Source of the DNA: Sulfitobacter indolifex
GTDB lineage: Bacteria > Pseudomonadota > Alphaproteobacteria > Rhodobacterales > Rhodobacteraceae
NCBI RefSeq assembly: GCF_022788655.1
Contig: NZ_CP084951.1
Coordinates: forward strand, 1,798,001-1,862,000
Direction of reading: 5' to 3'
Length of the DNA stretch: 64,000 bases
Shown in pieces: positions 45,364-55,852 of the stretch. The translations under genes were made by a program, and so were the position numbers. The notes beneath the pieces are model-generated. The model was given only the letters and a program-made list of their open reading frames with translations. It did not search any database and was not told where the DNA came from. Positions within the stretch are counted from its first letter, which is position 1. Each line of letters begins with the position of its first letter.

Positions 45364-46542
45364 ATGGGCTGGAAATCACTGGACGACATTGAACTGGACG
45401 GCAAACGCGTGCTGCTGCGCGTGGATATCAACGTGCCAGTCGAGGATGGCCGGGTGACCGATGCCACGCGGATCGAGCGGATTGTGCCCACGGTGAACGA
45501 CATCCTTTCGCGCGGTGGGAAGGTGACGCTGCTGGCGCATTTCGGTCGTCCCAAGGGGAAGGTTGTGGAGGAGATGAGCCTTCGCCAAGTGCTACCTGCG
45601 CTGGAAAAGGCACTGGGCCGCGACGTGGCTTTTGTCCCCTCGCTCGATGCGGCGGCGGCGGCGCAGGGCGATCTGCAACTTATGGAAAACATCCGCTTTT
45701 ACCCCGGCGAAGAGGCCAATGACGAAGGCTTCGCCCGCCAATTGGCCGATCTGGGCGATATCTACTGCAACGATGCCTTCTCTGCAGCGCACCGCGCGCA
45801 TGCCTCGACCGAAGCGCTGGCGCGGCTGCTGCCTGCCTGCGCGGGCCGTCTGATGCAGGCGGAGCTTTCGGCGCTGGAGGCAGCACTCGCCAAGCCAGAG
45901 CGCCCGGTTGGGGCTGTCGTGGGCGGGGCTAAAGTTTCGACCAAGATCGCGCTTTTGGAAAACCTCGTGAACCGGCTGGATGTTTTGGTGATCGGCGGCG
46001 GGATGGCGAACACTTTTCTCGCCGCACTTGGTGCTGATCTGGGCAAGTCATTGGAAGAGCCAGATTATTACGACACGGCCAAAGACATCATGGCGCAGGC
46101 TGATAAGGCGGGCTGCCGGGTGATCTTGCCGGTCGACGGTCTGGTCGCGCGTGAGTTCGCCAAAGGGGCCGCGCATGAGGTGGTCCAGCTTGGCCCGGAT
46201 GCCAAGCTCGCCGATGATCAAATGGTACTGGATGCGGGCCCCGACACGGTCGCGCTGATTAAGGCCGCTTTTGCCGGGCTGCGCACCCTAATCTGGAACG
46301 GCCCCATGGGTGCCTTTGAAATTCCCCCCTTCGACACCGCCACCGTCGCCGCGGCCCGCGCAGCAGCGGCCAAAACACGCGAAGGCACATTGACCTCGGT
46401 TGCAGGGGGCGGTGACACGGTCGCGGCACTGAACCAAGCAGGTGTCGCGGACGATTTCACCTATATCTCAACCGCCGGGGGCGCGTTCCTTGAGTGGATG
46501 GAAGGCAAAACCCTACCCGGTGTGGCCGCTTTGGGCGGCTGA
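45364..46542 (+). CDS. pgk: Phosphoglycerate kinase
   Basis: Transfers phosphate between 1,3-bisphosphoglycerate and ADP in glycolysis and gluconeogenesis. The 392-residue product has the N-terminal substrate domain ([39 protein letters not shown]), [14 protein letters not shown], the conserved [21 protein letters not shown] at about residue 180, and the C-terminal nucleotide domain ([29 protein letters not shown]). Length and motifs are standard. gap lies about 28 kb away, so the usual gap-pgk pairing is absent. The FtsB-like gene follows by 121 bases. Confidence 0.97.
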   Translation: MGWKSLDDIELDGKRVLLRVDINVPVEDGRVTDATRIERIVPTVNDILSRGGKVTLLAHFGRPKGKVVEEMSLRQVLPALEKALGRDVAFVPSLDAAAAAQGDLQLMENIRFYPGEEANDEGFARQLADLGDIYCNDAFSAAHRAHASTEALARLLPACAGRLMQAELSALEAALAKPERPVGAVVGGAKVSTKIALLENLVNRLDVLVIGGGMANTFLAALGADLGKSLEEPDYYDTAKDIMAQADKAGCRVILPVDGLVAREFAKGAAHEVVQLGPDAKLADDQMVLDAGPDTVALIKAAFAGLRTLIWNGPMGAFEIPPFDTATVAAARAAAAKTREGTLTSVAGGGDTVAALNQAGVADDFTYISTAGGAFLEWMEGKTLPGVAALGG

Positions 46543-46663
46543 GCCGCGCAAAAACGCAAATTCTTGTTAAAAACAACGGGTTTCCCGCAATTGTGGGATT
46601 CCCATGACGAATCGCCTGTGTCATACTGATGTCACGTCCGCCAAGAGACGCAGAGGCAGAACC

Positions 46664-46963
46664 ATGACACGCAACACCCGTCCGGCCTTCGGCACATTGC
46701 TGTTCTTCGCGATTGCTTTCGCGCTGAGCCTGTATTTTACTTTTGCCGCCGTGCAAGGGGATTTCGGCCTGTTCCGCCGGACCGAGATCGTGGCCGAGAA
46801 CCAAAAGCTAAGCGACCGTCTGGCCGAGGTGAGGGCCGAGGTTGCGCGGATGGAAAACCTCACCCGCCGCCTGTCGGACGATTACCTTGACCTTGATCTT
46901 TTGGACGAGCGCACGCGCAAGGTGCTGGGCATGGTCCGCACCGATGAGATCGTCATTCGCTGA
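46664..46963 (+). CDS. FtsB/DivIC-type septum formation initiator
   Basis: A 99-residue bitopic protein. Residues 9-31 are the transmembrane helix (FGTLLFFAIAFALSLYFTFAA), and residues about 45-80 a coiled coil (VAENQKLSDRLAEVRAEVARMENLTRRL) ending in the family block DYLDLDLLDERTRKVLGM. FtsB joins FtsL and FtsQ to activate septal wall synthesis. The AGAGG-backed ATG 46664 is preferred to a frame start 20 codons earlier. It stands between pgk and pdhA, a common arrangement in alphaproteobacteria. Confidence 0.9.
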   Translation: MTRNTRPAFGTLLFFAIAFALSLYFTFAAVQGDFGLFRRTEIVAENQKLSDRLAEVRAEVARMENLTRRLSDDYLDLDLLDERTRKVLGMVRTDEIVIR

Positions 46964-47103
46964 GCTTTCGCACTTGATCGCCCTGCCCCGCGCCTGCGGT
47001 CTTGCAATCACATTAAATCTCTGGCCTCCTTTACCTTGTCAGCCGTGGTACACGCGCCACGTCACAAAGCCTCTCGCAATCCATTCCGGAATGCGATAGG
47101 GAA

Positions 47104-47121
47104 TAGTTTAACGCTAAACTA
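47104..47121. promoter_or_regulatory. Operator-like palindrome upstream of pdhA
   Basis: TAGTTTAACGCTAAACTA has 7-bp perfect arms around ACGC, with the central CG typical of LacI-family sites. It is centred 47 bases before the pdhA start. A second perfect palindrome, CATTCCGGAATG, lies just upstream at 47082-47093. Confidence 0.6.
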
Positions 47122-47159
47122 CTTTTGGCACCTGACCAGAGCCGACGGAGGAGACGTCC

Positions 47160-48167
47160 ATGGCCGCGAAGAAATCGAGCAAGAAACCCAATGTCTCGGC
47201 GGAGGAGCTGACCAGCTATTACCGCGACATGCTGCTGATCCGGCGCTTCGAAGAGAAGGCCGGGCAACTTTACGGCATGGGGCTGATCGGGGGGTTCTGC
47301 CACCTCTATATCGGGCAAGAAGCGGTCGTTGTTGGGCTCGAAGCCGCCGCCGAAGAAGGCGACAAGCGCATCACCTCTTACCGCGACCACGGACATATGC
47401 TGGCCTGCGGCATGGACCCGAACGGCGTCATGGCCGAGCTGACGGGCCGCGAAGGCGGTTATTCCAAAGGCAAGGGCGGCTCGATGCACATGTTCTCGAA
47501 AGAGAAACATTTCTACGGCGGCCATGGTATTGTTGCAGCGCAGGTGCCGCTGGGGGCCGGTTTGGCTTTTGCGGATCAATACAAAGACAACGGGCGCGTC
47601 ACCTTCACCTATTTCGGCGACGGCGCGGCGAACCAAGGTCAGGTCTATGAGACCTTCAACATGGCCGCGCTGTGGAAGCTGCCGGTGATCTTCGTGATCG
47701 AGAACAATCAATATGCCATGGGTACGTCGCAACAGCGCTCGACCTCTTCGGCCGAGATTTGGGAACGCGGCAAGGCCTTTGGCATCCCCGGCGAAGCGGT
47801 CGACGGCATGGACGTGCTGGCGGTCAAGGAAGCGGGTCAAAAAGCCGTGGCGCATGCGCGCAAGGACGGACCTTACATTCTTGAGATCAAAACCTATCGA
47901 TACCGCGGCCACTCAATGTCGGACCCGGCCAAGTACCGGACCCGCGAAGAGGTCCAAAAGATGCGCGATGAGCGTGATCCGATTGAATCAGTGCGCACAT
48001 TGTTGTTGGAAGGCAATCACGCCACCGAAGATGATCTCAAGGCAATCGACAAAGAGATTAAGAAGATCGTGAACGAAGGCGCTGAATTCGCTAAGGAAAG
48101 CCCGGAACCCGCGCTCGATGAGCTTTGGACCGACATCTACGCAACCGAAGTACCGCAGGAGGCCTGA
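47160..48167 (+). CDS. pdhA: Pyruvate dehydrogenase E1 component, alpha subunit
   Basis: Together with the beta subunit decarboxylates pyruvate using thiamine diphosphate. The 335-residue product is of alphaproteobacterial E1 alpha type: [46 protein letters not shown], the TPP motif [31 protein letters not shown] at about residues 160-190, and [15 protein letters not shown] with phosphorylation-loop-like Ser. It leads pdhABC, with five bases to pdhB. The operator-like palindrome lies upstream. Confidence 0.97.
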   Translation: MAAKKSSKKPNVSAEELTSYYRDMLLIRRFEEKAGQLYGMGLIGGFCHLYIGQEAVVVGLEAAAEEGDKRITSYRDHGHMLACGMDPNGVMAELTGREGGYSKGKGGSMHMFSKEKHFYGGHGIVAAQVPLGAGLAFADQYKDNGRVTFTYFGDGAANQGQVYETFNMAALWKLPVIFVIENNQYAMGTSQQRSTSSAEIWERGKAFGIPGEAVDGMDVLAVKEAGQKAVAHARKDGPYILEIKTYRYRGHSMSDPAKYRTREEVQKMRDERDPIESVRTLLLEGNHATEDDLKAIDKEIKKIVNEGAEFAKESPEPALDELWTDIYATEVPQEA

Positions 48168-48171
48168 AGCA

Positions 48172-49566
48172 ATGGCAATTGAAATTCTTATGCCCGCCCT
48201 CAGCCCTACTATGGAAGAAGGTACATTGGCGAAATGGATGGTTAAGGAAGGCGATACCGTCTCTTCCGGTGACATTCTGGCCGAGATTGAAACCGACAAG
48301 GCCACCATGGAATTTGAAGCCGTGGACGAAGGCACCATCGGCAAGATCCTGATCGAGGAAGGGACCGAAGGCGTGAAAGTGAACACCGCCATCGCCGTTC
48401 TGCTGGAAGAAGGCGAAAGCGCCGACGACATCGACAGCGCAAAATCTGCGCCCGCTGAGGCCAAAAGCGATGACGGTGAAGCCGACGACGCCAAAGCAAG
48501 CGATGACAGCGACCGCGCCACACCCGCTGAGGGCAAGAAACAGCCCAAGCCTGACACCAGCCCCGACTGGCCCGAAGGCACGCCGATGAAGCAGCAGACC
48601 GTGCGCGAAGCGCTGCGCGACGCCATGGCCGAGGAAATGCGCCGCGATGGTGACGTTTTCCTCATGGGCGAGGAAGTCGCCGAATACCAAGGGGCCTATA
48701 AGATCACCCAAGGGATGCTGGACGAATTCGGCCCCAAGCGCGTGATCGACACGCCGATTACTGAGCATGGTTTCGCCGGTATCGGCGTTGGTGCGGCCTT
48801 TGGCGGGTTGCGCCCGATCGTTGAGTTCATGACCTTCAACTTCGCCATGCAGGCGATGGATCAGATCATCAACTCTGCGGCCAAGACACTTTACATGTCG
48901 GGCGGTCAGATGGGCGCGCCTATGGTTTTCCGTGGCCCCAACGGTGCAGCGGCCCGCGTCGGCGCGCAACACTCGCAGGACTACGCCGCGTGGTTCATGC
49001 AGATTCCCGGTTTGAAAGTGGCGATGCCCTATTCGGCGAGCGATTATAAAGGTCTGATGAAGACAGCCATCCGTGATCCGAACCCGGTGATCTTCCTTGA
49101 GAACGAAATCCTCTATGGCCGCAGCTTCGATGTGCCGGATGTTGAGGATTACACCGTACCTTTCGGCAAAGCGCGCATTTGGCGCGAAGGGTCCGACGTG
49201 ACCATCGTCAGCTTTGGCATCGGCATGACCTATGCGTTGGAGGCTGCTGAGAAGCTGGCCGAAGACGGCATTGAAGCCGAGGTCATCGACCTGCGCACCC
49301 TGCGCCCGATGGACACGGATACGATCCTGAAATCGGTGATGAAAACCAACCGCTGTGTGACGGTCGAAGAAGGCTGGCCGCAGGGCTCGGTCGGCGGCTA
49401 TATCAGCGGCGTGATCATGCAGGAGGCGTTTGATTACCTCGACGCCCCGGTCATCACTTGCACCGGCAAGGACGTGCCCATGCCCTATGCTGCCAACCTC
49501 GAAAAACACGCGCTGGTCACCACCGACGAGGTGATTGAAGCCGTAAAATCAGTCACTTATCGGTAA
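48172..49566 (+). CDS. pdhB: Pyruvate dehydrogenase E1 beta subunit with lipoyl domain
   Basis: A 464-residue hybrid E1 beta. Residues 1-80 form a lipoyl domain with the lipoylation site in [15 protein letters not shown] near residue 41, joined by an acidic, Ala-rich linker (to about 135) to the E1 beta domain ([73 protein letters not shown] [14 protein letters not shown]). Such fused E1 beta subunits are typical of alphaproteobacteria. AGGAGG precedes ATG 48172. The lipoyl domain is nearly the same as that of pdhC next door, likely by recent duplication or gene conversion. Confidence 0.96.
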   Translation: MAIEILMPALSPTMEEGTLAKWMVKEGDTVSSGDILAEIETDKATMEFEAVDEGTIGKILIEEGTEGVKVNTAIAVLLEEGESADDIDSAKSAPAEAKSDDGEADDAKASDDSDRATPAEGKKQPKPDTSPDWPEGTPMKQQTVREALRDAMAEEMRRDGDVFLMGEEVAEYQGAYKITQGMLDEFGPKRVIDTPITEHGFAGIGVGAAFGGLRPIVEFMTFNFAMQAMDQIINSAAKTLYMSGGQMGAPMVFRGPNGAAARVGAQHSQDYAAWFMQIPGLKVAMPYSASDYKGLMKTAIRDPNPVIFLENEILYGRSFDVPDVEDYTVPFGKARIWREGSDVTIVSFGIGMTYALEAAEKLAEDGIEAEVIDLRTLRPMDTDTILKSVMKTNRCVTVEEGWPQGSVGGYISGVIMQEAFDYLDAPVITCTGKDVPMPYAANLEKHALVTTDEVIEAVKSVTYR

Positions 49567-49576
49567 GGAGCGGATC

Positions 49577-50938
49577 ATGCCCATAGAAATTCTCATGCCC
49601 GCCCTTTCGCCCACGATGGAAGAAGGCACGCTGGCCAAATGGATGGTCAAGGAAGGCGATACCGTCGCCTCCGGTGACATTCTGGCCGAAATCGAGACCG
49701 ACAAAGCGACGATGGAGTTTGAAGCGGTAGACGAAGGCACGATCGGCAAAATCCTGATCAGCGATGGCAGCGAGGGTGTAAAAGTGAACACCCCCATCGC
49801 CGTTCTTCTTGAAGAAGGCGAAAGCGCCGACGACATCGACAGTTCTGCCAAGGCTCCCGCTAAGGAAGAGAAACCACAGGCCGAAGAAAGCGACAAAGCA
49901 GCCGATGCCGAGACGCCCGAAGCGGGCTATGGCCGCGGCGCTACGGATGCGAATGACGCGCAGGGCAAAAGCGACAGCAAAGCCCCCGCCGCACCGAAAA
50001 GCGATAAGGGCGAGCGTATCTTTGCCTCCCCCCTCGCCCGCCGGATCGCGGCCGACAAGGGGTTGGACCTGTCGCAGATCGACGGCAGCGGCCCGCGGGG
50101 CCGGATTGTCAAAGCGGATGTCGAGAATGCGCAACCGAGTGCTGTGAAATCCGACAGCACAGCGCCCGCCAAAGAAGCAGCACCGGTCGCCAAAGCCGTG
50201 GCCACCGGCCCCTCCGCCGATGCCGTTGCTAAGATGTACGAGGGCCGAGAGTACGAGGAAGTCACCCTCAACGGCATGCGCAAAACCATCGCCGCGCGGC
50301 TTACTGAGGCCAAGCAGACCGTACCGCATTTCTACCTGCGCCGCGACATTCAGATCGATGCGCTGCTCTCGTTCCGCAGTGATTTGAACAAGCAACTCGA
50401 CGCGCGCGGTGTGAAGCTGTCGGTGAATGACTTCATCATCAAAGCCTGTGCGCTGGCGCTCCAATCTGTGCCCGATGCCAATGCTGTTTGGGCCGGGGAT
50501 CGCATTCTCAAGCTGAAGCCGTCGGATGTGGCTGTTGCTGTGGCAATCGAAGGCGGGCTCTTTACGCCTGTCTTGCAGGATGCCGACACCAAGTCGCTCT
50601 CGACTCTATCGGCGCAGATGAAAGACCTCGCCACCCGCGCCCGCGACCGCAAGCTTGCGCCGCATGAGTATCAGGGCGGCAGCTTTGCCATCTCTAACCT
50701 GGGCATGTTCGGCATCGATAATTTTGACGCGGTGATTAACCCACCGCATGGGGCGATCCTTGCTGTCGGTGCTGGCTTGAAAAAGCCGATCATTGGCAAA
50801 GACGGTGAGGTGACTGCGGCGACAGTCATGTCCGTGACCCTTTCGGTGGACCACCGCGTGATCGATGGGGCGCTCGGCGCGCAGCTTTTGAATGCGATTG
50901 TCGAGAACCTGGAGAATCCGATGGTTATGCTCGCCTAA
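49577..50938 (+). CDS. pdhC: Pyruvate dehydrogenase E2, dihydrolipoyl acetyltransferase
   Basis: The core of the pyruvate dehydrogenase complex, transferring the acetyl group from lipoamide to CoA. The 453-residue protein has one lipoyl domain (residues 1-80, [15 protein letters not shown]), an acidic linker, a peripheral-subunit-binding domain near residues 150-185 ([33 protein letters not shown]), and the catalytic acetyltransferase domain ending with the HxxxD motif in [27 protein letters not shown]. Only one lipoyl domain is present because E1 beta carries the other. A perfect terminator follows. Confidence 0.97.
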   Translation: MPIEILMPALSPTMEEGTLAKWMVKEGDTVASGDILAEIETDKATMEFEAVDEGTIGKILISDGSEGVKVNTPIAVLLEEGESADDIDSSAKAPAKEEKPQAEESDKAADAETPEAGYGRGATDANDAQGKSDSKAPAAPKSDKGERIFASPLARRIAADKGLDLSQIDGSGPRGRIVKADVENAQPSAVKSDSTAPAKEAAPVAKAVATGPSADAVAKMYEGREYEEVTLNGMRKTIAARLTEAKQTVPHFYLRRDIQIDALLSFRSDLNKQLDARGVKLSVNDFIIKACALALQSVPDANAVWAGDRILKLKPSDVAVAVAIEGGLFTPVLQDADTKSLSTLSAQMKDLATRARDRKLAPHEYQGGSFAISNLGMFGIDNFDAVINPPHGAILAVGAGLKKPIIGKDGEVTAATVMSVTLSVDHRVIDGALGAQLLNAIVENLENPMVMLA

Positions 50939-50960
50939 GGTCATCTTCATCAAAACAAAC

Positions 50961-50986
50961 AAAAGCCGGGGCATGCCCCGGCTTTT
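50961..50986. terminator. Terminator after pdhC
   Basis: AAAAGCCGGGGC and GCCCCGGCTTTT form a 12-bp perfect stem around AT, with a following T-run. It separates convergent pdhC and cysE. Confidence 0.93.
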
Positions 50987-51011
50987 TCATTTCGTACGAT
51001 ATCTCTCGTAT

Positions 51012-51824
51012 TTATTCGCTGTTTGGCCCGAAGAGATGGTTCATCGACATTGAAGGCTGATCACAGCCCGCCTCCCCCACAATCCGCGCGGGGATGCCTG
51101 CGACGGTTTTGCAAGCAGGCACCGCCTCTAGCACCACAGAACCCGCGGCGATGCGGCTGCAATGACCGATGGTGATATTGCCCAGCACCTTTGCGCCTGC
51201 ACCGATTAGCACGCCGTTGCCGATCTTGGGGTGCCGGTCTTCTTCCTCTTTGCCCGTGCCACCAAGAGTGACCGAATGCAGCATTGAAACGTTATCGCCC
51301 ACCACTGCCGTCTCACCGATCACGATAGAATGCGCGTGGTCGATCATGATGCCCTTGCCCATCTTTGCCGCCGGGTGAATATCGACGCCGAAGATCTCGC
51401 TCACCCGCATTTGGATGAAATAGGCCAGATCGCGTTTGCCCTTCATATAAAGGTGGTGGCCAACCCGATATGCCTGCACCGCCTGATAGCCTTTGAAATA
51501 AAGGATAGGCTGCAGAAGCCGATGGCAAGCCGGATCGCGGTCATAGATCGCGACCAGATCAGCGCGCGCCGCAGCCACAAGATCGGGGTCTTCGGCATAG
51601 GCTTCTTCGACCATTTCGCGCACGACCATCATCGACATCTCATTGGACGAAAGCTTTGCGGCGATGCGATAGGAGAGCGCGTTCTCGATCGATTTATGGT
51701 GCAGAATACAGGCATGAACAAAGCCGCCGATGAGCGGCTCGTCACGCACCGCATCTTCGGCTTCTTGCTGAATTTGGTCCCACACCGGGTCCACTTTCGA
51801 GATATTTCTGCGTGTTTGTGCCAT
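51012..51824 (-). CDS. cysE: Serine O-acetyltransferase
   Basis: Acetylates serine with acetyl-CoA, the first committed step of cysteine synthesis. The 270-residue protein has the N-terminal helical domain (DPVWDQIQQEAEDAVRDEPLIGGFVHACILHHKSIENALSYRIAAKL) and the left-handed beta-helix with hexapeptide repeats (IFGVDIHPAAKMGKGIMIDHAHSIVIGETAVVGDNVSMLHSVTLGGTGK), including the catalytic Asp-His pair. AAGGAG supports 51824; an upstream in-frame start is not favoured. It is directly downstream of GTA g15 on the same strand; cysE beside the GTA cluster is, as I recall, a conserved feature of Rhodobacterales. Confidence 0.96.
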   Translation of the reverse strand: MAQTRRNISKVDPVWDQIQQEAEDAVRDEPLIGGFVHACILHHKSIENALSYRIAAKLSSNEMSMMVVREMVEEAYAEDPDLVAAARADLVAIYDRDPACHRLLQPILYFKGYQAVQAYRVGHHLYMKGKRDLAYFIQMRVSEIFGVDIHPAAKMGKGIMIDHAHSIVIGETAVVGDNVSMLHSVTLGGTGKEEEDRHPKIGNGVLIGAGAKVLGNITIGHCSRIAAGSVVLEAVPACKTVAGIPARIVGEAGCDQPSMSMNHLFGPNSE

Positions 51825-51922
51825 GTCACGGGCTCCTTCACTCTGCTGATAGGGTAGCTCATGCAATGGCGTAGGACCAATTGTAAATCCGCAGATGCTC
51901 AAAAACGTGATAACGCGCGGGC

Positions 51923-54900
51923 TTAAACCGCCAACTCAAGACGTGTTGCGAGCCCCGCGCCATAGGTCGCTGAGACCTGAGCAACTGTAACTTCGAAAGC
52001 GCCGAAGACACCGTCAGCGGCCTGTGCCGCGTTACTGTAGGTCCATTTCGACGTATCAAGCAGCTCTTCTCGCAGCTGTTCCGTGCCCACAAAAACCCGC
52101 AGAAGATACCGCTCACTTTCTTCCCCAAGCGGCGCCTCCGGTCCCTCCCATGCGTCGCCGTCGATCCGCGTGCGGCGCACCCATCGGAAGACGATATCTC
52201 CGGTCGGCTCCGTCTCTGAACGAAGATGGCAAGGGCTAAAGGGCCGTAAGCCATTCCCGTCAAAGGCCTGAACCTGATGCACATAAGACGGATCATCCAC
52301 GGGCCGCCGCGCCGGGCCAATCCGGTAGTGCTGCGCGACACGTCGCAGATGCGGGCTGAGTTCTACTTGTTGCGGCGTGCCGTTCATCAGCACAAAACTC
52401 GACCCCGCAGGCCAGACCTCGGGCATCAGCCCATCGCTGCCAGCCTGACCGCGCAAACGCCCCTTAAGCCAATATGTCAGCGGGGCGATCAGCTGCGCCT
52501 CCTGAAACTGGAAAAGCTCCCAATTGTCCGCGCTGCCATCACCAATGGCGGCAAGGTTCGCACCGTTCAACAGCGCTTCCTTACTAACTGATTCAAGACT
52601 GCCGCTGGTCAACTTCACCTCTAGCACCGGCCCCGCATCCGGCACCCCGGACCGCGCCGCATACAATGGTGACCTCGTAACGCCCATGACTGATCGGCTC
52701 GGCACGATGGCATTGAGAGCATAATTCGCATCAACAGCCCCGCGATAGGCCGCGACCGACCCCGGCCAAGGGGCCGCGGTGATCGCGAGATGTGGGGCAT
52801 CTGGCACCTCATCTCCGCGCATGAGCGGCAGGTCCATGAATAGCGAAAAGACCGGTAACGGGGGCGCAAAGGGCCGCAGGCTTGCCAGTTCTTCCTCAAG
52901 CGGGGCCGGATCATAGACTTCCGGCTCGATGCGGGTGGCCTCTATCAACAGGGCTCCGGCTTGTTCGACACGGTCAATTCGGTAGCACCCCGGTCCTTCC
53001 GCACCCTCCCCCGGCAGTTCGATCACGTCGCCGGCACCGATCGCCATCTGGGACGGCGGCAAAGCCAATCGCAACGCTTCGCGCGCGACGCGCGCTTCGG
53101 TCAGCCAGCGCTCTGCCACCTGACGCCCCTCCCCCCGGGTGAGCGCCATATTAAGTTCGGTCCCGCTGACCGCATGGGTCGCCTCATCCGCCAGAACCGC
53201 CTCTTCCGAGATCGCATCGAAATCCGCATCTGTCTGAATGAACCGCAACCGCACACGGCCTGAAACTTCGGCCTCCGCTTCACGCAATTGCTCAGTCAGC
53301 CCGTTGAGGTCTGGGCTCGTCACAAGCATGTCTTGCCTGATTGACACCGCATCCAACCCGTCGCGCATTCGAAATTGCAGAACCCCATTCCGTTCAATCG
53401 CGTCGAACCCATAGCGCAGCATAAGCGGTTGCAACGCCGCGCGCGCCTCGCTGACCTCGGTCACCGCATAGCCACGCACATAGCCGAAAAGTTGCGACGT
53501 ATCGAAATGCTCCACCCCCGCGCGGTTGCAAATCTCACTTACGACCGAAGCCAGCGACCGCGAAGAGGCGCGCCCGTTCAGCCAATGCCCCCGGCTGTAA
53601 TTCTCACCATCGCTCCAAAGATCGACATTATTGGGAAAGAACGGAAAGGGCCGGGTATCCCACGCCCAGACAAACGCGCGGGACATATCAAGCATCGGCC
53701 CGCCATATTCTTCTGAGGTCGGGTTATGTGCCGGATCGCGCCAGTATTCTGAGAGTGCGCGCAGATATTGCATCTGCATCAAGTCGTCCCGCGCACCGGT
53801 GGAAAAATGCGGCAATGCACCTTCGGAACTTTTTAGATCGAGGAACTTGTTAGGCTGGTTCGCACCCTTATCGATTGCGGCACATCCATACTCAGTAAAC
53901 CAAATGGGTTTGGACATCGGAAGCCAGTCCGTCGACGCGGCTTGGCGCTCTCCGCCTATGCGCTCGTGGTGATGGTTCTGCCACCAGTTGCGCAGATCTT
54001 TGTAGCGGTACACCCAAGGCTCATCATGCGCCCCGTCAGTGATCTGTGTGCGGATCTGCGCGGCCCGGGCCTCGGCCGAATGGTAGTACCAGTCATAGCC
54101 CTCACCACCTTCAATGTTGGATTGCAGATAATCGACATCGTAAATGGCAGGCCAGTGTTCCCCATCAATATGCCCCTGCTCTTCGCGCCAATCGGCCAGC
54201 GGCATGTAGTTGTCGAGACCGATAAAATCGATGTTCTCATCGGCCCAAAGTGGGTCCAGGTGGAAGTAGACATCTCCGCTGCCGTCTTGCGGTTGATAGC
54301 CGAAATACTCAGACCAATCCGCAGCATAGCTGATCTTGGCCTCTGGTCCGAGCAAGGCACGCACCTCTCCTGCCAACGCCCGCAGTGCCGCGACGGCCGG
54401 AAAGCCATTCGCGTTCCCGCGTATCTGTGTCAGCCCGCGCATCTCAGAAGATATGCAAAACGCCTCCACCCCACCCGCTGCCACACAAAGCGCTGCGTAA
54501 TGCAAGATGAACCGGGACAGGGACCATTCATCGAGGCCGTGATAGCTCACCGTCCCATTCGTCACTGTGAAATCCGCCGCCGTGACCGTACCAAAAAATG
54601 CCGCCACCTCTGCATCCGCCGCCGATGTGCCATCTGGGCTTCCTGGTCGCTCTGTCGCCACCGAGAGGGTAATCCGCCCTCGCCATGGCAGGCGTGGCTG
54701 ATCTGCGGCATCGCTATAAGGGTCCGGCAGCCCGTTGCCTTCGGTCTGATCCATCAGAATGAAGGGGTAGAACATCACTGCCTTGCCCGCCGTTTTGAGC
54801 GCTTGAATGGCCTCGATCACCGCAGCATCCGCAGGCGTGCCGCCATAGATCGGACGCTCACTCTGCTGGGCGATCACCTCTGCCGTGTCGCGCGTCAAAC

Positions 54901-55852
54901 CTGAGACCTGCCAAGGCATGTTCTCTCCGTCAATTTCCGGGTCTTCCACCTTGGGGCGCAAGCGACATCCGCCGCACCGCAGGTCACTGCCGAACCACGA
55001 CACAACGAGAGAGGCCGCCTCCAACCGGGGCAACTCCTCTGTCATGGCGTCCAGCGCCACGGAAAAGTCGGTCTTTGCCGCAGGCGAGTTTACATTGGCG
55101 CTCCAACGACTTCCGGGACCATCCGAGTAATGTACCGGCGTGGTAGCCAGCGCATATTCCCCCGTTCCGGGGATCAGGGCGACCCCTTGAACGCCAAAGG
55201 CAGGCGCGTGCTCCCATCCCGGCGCAGCGGGCTGTTCTGGGCGCATCACCTCAAAAGAAAACTGGGGCACACGGTTGCCGAATTGCGCCAGGGGCAAGTC
55301 CTCCATCACAACATAAGCCGTGCCGCGATAGGCAGGCACCTTATCGACGCCCTCAATCGCTGCCATCGTGGGATCAGGTTGCTGGTCTGGCTCGCCGCGA
55401 TAAACGCGCATGTTCAGGTCATCCGGAGCGATTTCCACCCCCTCGGCCCAGATGCGCCCGACGCTGGTGATTTCCCCCTCACAAAGAGCGACCGCAAGGC
55501 TGACAGTATAGCTATACTCAGTCGTTTTCGGCGTCGGCGATCCGCCTTTGCCACCCCCGCTGACGTTGGTTACCTCTTGGAATTGAGATGCCCAAATGAC
55601 ATGACCGGCCAGCCGCATTCGCCCATAAAGCTGTGGGATCGCCGCGCCCTCGCCGGATCCGGTCAGCCGGAACCGGTCGACCTTGCCGGTCTCTACGGCC
55701 TGCCCCCCCTGACCAAGCAACCGCTGGTCCACCAAACGCCCCAAAGTCGCGCCTACCGCACGGCCAACCGCAACCGAGGATAGCCCCGCCAGCGTGCCCC
55801 CAATAGAGCCACCAACCGCCGCGCCTGCTGCTGAAAGAACAATCGTCGCCAT
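51923..55852 (-). CDS. GTA g15, megatron baseplate/fibre protein
   Basis: A 1309-residue protein at the tail tip, close in length to the known GTA g15. The N terminus is a hydrophobic Ala/Gly stretch (AAGAAVGGSIGGTLAGL), followed by a YGRMRLAGHVIWASQF motif. The central TIM-barrel-like GTA domain is near residues 430-760 (YAADWSEYFGYQP, LDNYMPLADWREE, WFTEYGCAAIDKG), resembling glycoside hydrolase folds, and the C-terminal phage-tail/fibronectin-like parts follow. In R. capsulatus it forms the fibre hub and makes the cell contact. It shares one base with the g14 stop (TGATG). Confidence 0.92.
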   Translation of the reverse strand: MATIVLSAAGAAVGGSIGGTLAGLSSVAVGRAVGATLGRLVDQRLLGQGGQAVETGKVDRFRLTGSGEGAAIPQLYGRMRLAGHVIWASQFQEVTNVSGGGKGGSPTPKTTEYSYTVSLAVALCEGEITSVGRIWAEGVEIAPDDLNMRVYRGEPDQQPDPTMAAIEGVDKVPAYRGTAYVVMEDLPLAQFGNRVPQFSFEVMRPEQPAAPGWEHAPAFGVQGVALIPGTGEYALATTPVHYSDGPGSRWSANVNSPAAKTDFSVALDAMTEELPRLEAASLVVSWFGSDLRCGGCRLRPKVEDPEIDGENMPWQVSGLTRDTAEVIAQQSERPIYGGTPADAAVIEAIQALKTAGKAVMFYPFILMDQTEGNGLPDPYSDAADQPRLPWRGRITLSVATERPGSPDGTSAADAEVAAFFGTVTAADFTVTNGTVSYHGLDEWSLSRFILHYAALCVAAGGVEAFCISSEMRGLTQIRGNANGFPAVAALRALAGEVRALLGPEAKISYAADWSEYFGYQPQDGSGDVYFHLDPLWADENIDFIGLDNYMPLADWREEQGHIDGEHWPAIYDVDYLQSNIEGGEGYDWYYHSAEARAAQIRTQITDGAHDEPWVYRYKDLRNWWQNHHHERIGGERQAASTDWLPMSKPIWFTEYGCAAIDKGANQPNKFLDLKSSEGALPHFSTGARDDLMQMQYLRALSEYWRDPAHNPTSEEYGGPMLDMSRAFVWAWDTRPFPFFPNNVDLWSDGENYSRGHWLNGRASSRSLASVVSEICNRAGVEHFDTSQLFGYVRGYAVTEVSEARAALQPLMLRYGFDAIERNGVLQFRMRDGLDAVSIRQDMLVTSPDLNGLTEQLREAEAEVSGRVRLRFIQTDADFDAISEEAVLADEATHAVSGTELNMALTRGEGRQVAERWLTEARVAREALRLALPPSQMAIGAGDVIELPGEGAEGPGCYRIDRVEQAGALLIEATRIEPEVYDPAPLEEELASLRPFAPPLPVFSLFMDLPLMRGDEVPDAPHLAITAAPWPGSVAAYRGAVDANYALNAIVPSRSVMGVTRSPLYAARSGVPDAGPVLEVKLTSGSLESVSKEALLNGANLAAIGDGSADNWELFQFQEAQLIAPLTYWLKGRLRGQAGSDGLMPEVWPAGSSFVLMNGTPQQVELSPHLRRVAQHYRIGPARRPVDDPSYVHQVQAFDGNGLRPFSPCHLRSETEPTGDIVFRWVRRTRIDGDAWEGPEAPLGEESERYLLRVFVGTEQLREELLDTSKWTYSNAAQAADGVFGAFEVTVAQVSATYGAGLATRLELAV

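Noticed and set aside
46581..46606. Imperfect repeat with CCCGCAATTGTGGG before the FtsB-like gene
   Set aside because: The stem is short, contains mismatches, and has no T-run; too weak to call a terminator or operator.
48091..49509. A 472-codon minus-strand frame opposite pdhB
   Set aside because: Shadow of pdhB; no motif or ribosome site.
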